Origin: Prolixibacteraceae bacterium
GTDB taxonomy: Bacteria > Bacteroidota > Bacteroidia > Bacteroidales > Prolixibacteraceae
Reading direction: 5' to 3'
NCBI GenBank assembly: GCA_016930735.1
Contig: JAFGGF010000179.1
Location: forward strand, 1-8,854
Length of the DNA: 8,854 nt
Part shown: positions 6,029 to 8,854 of the stretch, piece after piece
Layout: each line of letters starts with the position of its first letter
Position numbering within the stretch: position 1 is the stretch's first letter
Notes under the pieces: model-generated
The model's input: the letters and a program-made list of their open reading frames with translations, nothing else
The model's database searches: none
What the model was told of the DNA's origin: nothing
Program-made: the position numbers and the translations under genes

Positions 6029-8368
6029 ATGAAATCATACATCTTTAAATCTTTATTAATCCTTATAACAAACATTTTTATTATACAATTGATTGTAGCA
6101 CAAGAACATAGCGATGCAAACCTGATTGGCCATGTAGTATCTGAAGGTGAACATATTCCTTTTGTAAATATATACCTCGAGGGAACAAACTTTGGAGCCA
6201 CAACCGATGTAACGGGACACTATATGATGGTTGACCTGCCGGAAGGAAACTTTACAGTTGTTGCTAAAATGCTTGGTTATAAAACTAAAAAGGAGAAAGT
6301 CACATTAAAAGCAGGTGAAACAGTTGAAGTAAAATTCGACCTCGAAGAAGAAGTGATTAAAATGGATGAAGTGGTAATAACCGGGACCAAAACTTTTAAA
6401 CGGCAGACAGAAAGCCCGGTAATTGTAAATGTACTTGATACAAAAACTATTCAAAGTGTCTCTGCCAATACAGTTTCAGAAGGATTAAACTTCCAGCCGG
6501 GATTACGTATGGAAACCGACTGTCAGACATGTAATTACAGCCAGCTCAGAATGAATGGGCTGGGAGGTGCCTACAGTCAAATTTTAGTAAATAGCAAGGC
6601 AGTTTTTAGCCCGTTAACCGGATTGTATGGACTGGAACAAATGCCGTCAGAAATGGTTGAAAGAATTGAAGTAGTCCGTGGTGGGGGTTCTGCACTCTAT
6701 GGATCGTCTGCTATTGGCGGGACCGTCAACATTATTACCAGGATGCCACAAAGGAATTCTTACCAGGTATCTTCAAATAATTCAATATTAGGGAAATCAG
6801 CCATGGATTATATTGTGAACGGTACCCTGACTTCACTTTCTCAAAAAAGGAATTCGGGATTTTCGCTTTACACTTCCCACAGGGAACGAGAAGCATATGA
6901 CCATAATAATGATGGATTTTCGGAAATGCCAAGGCTTACAAATAATTCATTTGGATTGAATTCCTTTTTCAACCTGAGTGAGAATCAAAAGATCGAAGCC
7001 AATTTTTCCAGTCTTCATGAATACCGTTATGGAGGCCAGTTGATTGATGGGCCTGCTTATCTGGCTTTGCAATCGGAAGAACGAACTCATTATATATTAA
7101 TGGGTGGTATTGACTATAAAATTACCAGCAAAAATAACCGTACAACTACAACATTTTACCTGGCTGGTCAATATACAAAACGTCAACATTATACTGGAAT
7201 TGCACCGGATGGAGGGCCGGAACTTACCGATTATAATAACAATCCTCCTTATGGAAATTCAAAAAACTATTCTTTTCAGTTTGGAACGCAGGTAAATTAC
7301 CTAATTTATAATTTTTGGGGAGGGAACAATGTTTTAACAATCGGGGCTGAATATTCTTTTGATGATGTTTTTGATCAAATTCAGGCTTATAATTACATGA
7401 TTGACCAGAATGCAATTACTACCGGAGTATTTTTACAAAGCGACTGGTCGATTAATTCATCTTTTACTTTTCTTTCCGGGATTAGGGCTGACAAGCATAA
7501 TTTTATTGACAATTTGATTTTAAACCCCAGACTTTCGATATTATATAAACCGGCGCAAAATACACAATTCAGGATGTCGTGGTCCACAGGATTCCGTGCT
7601 CCTCAGGCATTTGATGCTGATATGCATATAGCCTTTGCAGGTGGGGGGATTCAGACTATCAGTTTAGCTAACAATCTAAAAGAAGAAAAATCACAAAGCT
7701 GGAGTGCCTCCGTAAATTGGGACAAGCCAACAGAAAAACATATTTTTGGTTTTACGTTGGAAGGATTTTATACAAAACTTTACGATTCTTTTGTTTTAGA
7801 AGAAATTGGTACTGATTCAGATGGAAATTCAATAATGGAAAAGCGGAATGGAGGCAATAGTAATGTTTTGGGAGCAACCCTGGAATTAAGGACTAACTAT
7901 AACCGTAAAATCCAACTCGAAGCTGGATTAACTCTTCAAAACAGCCAGTATGACCATCCTGTTCAATGGTCTGAAGAATTACCGGGAGAAAAAAAATACC
8001 TTCGTACACCTGATTCATATGGATATTATACACTTACTTTTACTCCAAAAGGTGGATTTACAACTTCCCTTTCGGGTGTTTATACAGGAACGATGCTTGT
8101 TCCACACTATGGATTGGCGGGTGATCCGGGAACACCTGAATCTGATTATTTGCTGGAATCGCCTAGCTTCCTTGAAACAAATCTAAAACTTGCTTATACA
8201 TTTAGTTTAAACAGGCTCGATTCTTCTTTTGAGCTATTTGGTGGAATTCAGAATATATTTAATCAATACCAGAACGATTTTGACACTGGAAAAAACCGTG
8301 ACAGTGGATTTATTTACGGACCATCAAGACCCAGAACTTTTTACTTTGGTATAAAGTTATTTAATTAA
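6029..8368 (+). CDS. TonB-dependent outer-membrane receptor (substrate unproven, corrinoid plausible)
   Basis: This is an outer-membrane active transporter of 779 residues powered by TonB-ExbBD. In order it has a signal peptide (residues 1-24, cleavage near IVA-QEH), a carboxypeptidase-regulatory-like beta-sandwich (about 31-105, GHVVSEGEHIPFVNIYLEGT), a TonB-box-like segment (MDEVVITGT, 112-120), a plug domain (about 125-240) and a 22-strand-type barrel ending FYFGIKLFN. The plug carries C165-x2-C168, MNGLGGAYSQILVNS, and the VVRGGGSALYGSSAIGGTVNII signature at 215-236. An EF-hand-like D291-x-N-x-D295-G loop and a TDSDGNS loop could bind calcium, as in BtuB. Length and architecture are FecA/BtuB-like and not SusC-like, and no SusD partner follows. 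It lies 147 nt after nrdG, possibly on the B12-riboswitch transcript, which favours a corrinoid substrate. Iron complexes, haem or another metal chelate remain possible. The 3' end overlaps hutI by 12 bp. Confidence 0.93.
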   Translation: MKSYIFKSLLILITNIFIIQLIVAQEHSDANLIGHVVSEGEHIPFVNIYLEGTNFGATTDVTGHYMMVDLPEGNFTVVAKMLGYKTKKEKVTLKAGETVEVKFDLEEEVIKMDEVVITGTKTFKRQTESPVIVNVLDTKTIQSVSANTVSEGLNFQPGLRMETDCQTCNYSQLRMNGLGGAYSQILVNSKAVFSPLTGLYGLEQMPSEMVERIEVVRGGGSALYGSSAIGGTVNIITRMPQRNSYQVSSNNSILGKSAMDYIVNGTLTSLSQKRNSGFSLYTSHREREAYDHNNDGFSEMPRLTNNSFGLNSFFNLSENQKIEANFSSLHEYRYGGQLIDGPAYLALQSEERTHYILMGGIDYKITSKNNRTTTTFYLAGQYTKRQHYTGIAPDGGPELTDYNNNPPYGNSKNYSFQFGTQVNYLIYNFWGGNNVLTIGAEYSFDDVFDQIQAYNYMIDQNAITTGVFLQSDWSINSSFTFLSGIRADKHNFIDNLILNPRLSILYKPAQNTQFRMSWSTGFRAPQAFDADMHIAFAGGGIQTISLANNLKEEKSQSWSASVNWDKPTEKHIFGFTLEGFYTKLYDSFVLEEIGTDSDGNSIMEKRNGGNSNVLGATLELRTNYNRKIQLEAGLTLQNSQYDHPVQWSEELPGEKKYLRTPDSYGYYTLTFTPKGGFTTSLSGVYTGTMLVPHYGLAGDPGTPESDYLLESPSFLETNLKLAYTFSLNRLDSSFELFGGIQNIFNQYQNDFDTGKNRDSGFIYGPSRPRTFYFGIKLFN

Positions 8369-8854
8369 ACTATTTTGAACCTCCCCATTTAAAATAACCG
8401 TATCAATCAGGTTCGAGCCAAAATAATACGGGATATAATTATAATTTTCAATTTCAGTTGTTATAAACACATTAGCCAGTTTACCTCTGGTTATACTCCC
8501 CAACTGGATTTCCACACCCATGGCATAGGCTGAATTTATGGTGGTTGCGTTTATTGTTTCTTCAGGAAGCATTTTATATTTAATGCATCCAAGCGAATTA
8601 ATAAAGTTCATATTTCCTGAAGGCGAAGAACCGGGATTATAGTCAGAGGCAAGTGCAATTGGCAGACCGGAGTCGATCATTTTACGAACCGGGGATAAAG
8701 GCAAATTAAGGAAAAACGCTGCTCCCGGCAGTACTGTAGGCATGGTCACTGAATTTTTCATGCAGGCTATTTCTTCTTCTCCAATGTATTCAAGGTGGTC
8801 AACCGAAACAGCATTATGTTTTACACCAACCTGAACTCCTCCGGAATAACCCAG
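8357..8854 (-). CDS. hutI: Imidazolonepropionase, C-terminal part (cut by window edge)
   Basis: HutI hydrolyses 4-imidazolone-5-propionate to N-formimino-L-glutamate, the third step of histidine degradation. Only the last 165 residues are in the window and the frame runs open off the right edge; the family is roughly 400-420 residues. Visible landmarks are AVSVDHLEYIGEEEI (fragment residues 15-29, with the conserved DHLE), TVLPGAAFFL (40-49) and LASDYNPGSSPSGN (68-81, whose aspartate is the expected metal ligand of this amidohydrolase). NSAYAMGVE...GSITRGKLANV follows at 107-129. No frameshift is seen. It converges on the TonB-dependent receptor gene: both TAA stops lie in or beside the palindrome TTTAATTAAA (8360-8369), so there is no separate terminator between the two genes. 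Confidence 0.95.
   Translation of the reverse strand: MGYSGGVQVGVKHNAVSVDHLEYIGEEEIACMKNSVTMPTVLPGAAFFLNLPLSPVRKMIDSGLPIALASDYNPGSSPSGNMNFINSLGCIKYKMLPEETINATTINSAYAMGVEIQLGSITRGKLANVFITTEIENYNYIPYYFGSNLIDTVILNGEVQNSLIK

Noticed and set aside
1..8854. Mobile elements, CRISPR arrays, tRNA or rRNA genes, or a defence or novel multi-gene system
   Set aside because: No transposase or integrase motifs, spaced direct repeats, cloverleaf sequences or defence-type domains were seen. Apart from the small ORF, every gene falls in a known family.

Overview
The window looks like chromosomal DNA from an anaerobic or facultatively anaerobic member of the Bacteroidota. The DNA is AT-rich. Genes are preceded by A/T-rich leaders without clear Shine-Dalgarno sequences. 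There is a TonB-dependent receptor with the N-terminal carboxypeptidase-regulatory-like domain typical of that phylum, and several candidate promoters resemble the Bacteroidota TTTG / TAnnTTTG pattern. The oxygen-sensitive class III ribonucleotide reductase points to anaerobic growth. The genus cannot be determined from the sequence.

Minus strand, 194-2360: three genes are transcribed leftwards. They are a SlyD-like FKBP peptidyl-prolyl isomerase with a cysteine/glycine-rich tail, chorismate synthase (aroC), and a DUF134/UPF0251 helix-turn-helix protein with a zinc ribbon. A strong hairpin with a T-tract separates slyD from aroC. aroC and the DUF134 gene are 3 nt apart and probably form an operon. 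Bases 1-193 hold no gene that I can see.

Plus strand, 2512-8368: a candidate promoter is followed by a clear cobalamin riboswitch (about 2575-2768), then nrdD (class III anaerobic ribonucleotide reductase), an unrecognised 53-codon ORF, nrdG (radical-SAM activase), and, after a 147-nt gap with two related inverted repeats, a TonB-dependent outer-membrane receptor. The logic is readable: when adenosylcobalamin is plentiful the riboswitch should reduce expression of the B12-independent reductase, and when it is scarce NrdD/NrdG take over dNTP synthesis. This predicts a B12-dependent class II reductase (NrdJ) elsewhere in the genome. It also makes a corrinoid substrate for the downstream receptor plausible but unproven.

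Right edge, minus strand: the C-terminal 165 residues of imidazolonepropionase (hutI, histidine degradation) converge on the receptor gene, and the two coding regions overlap by 12 bp.

I see no mobile element, CRISPR array, tRNA or rRNA. The principle of a B12 riboswitch on a B12-independent isozyme is already known. The least explained items here are the small ORF between nrdD and nrdG, the repeat pair before the receptor, and the eight-cysteine SlyD tail.
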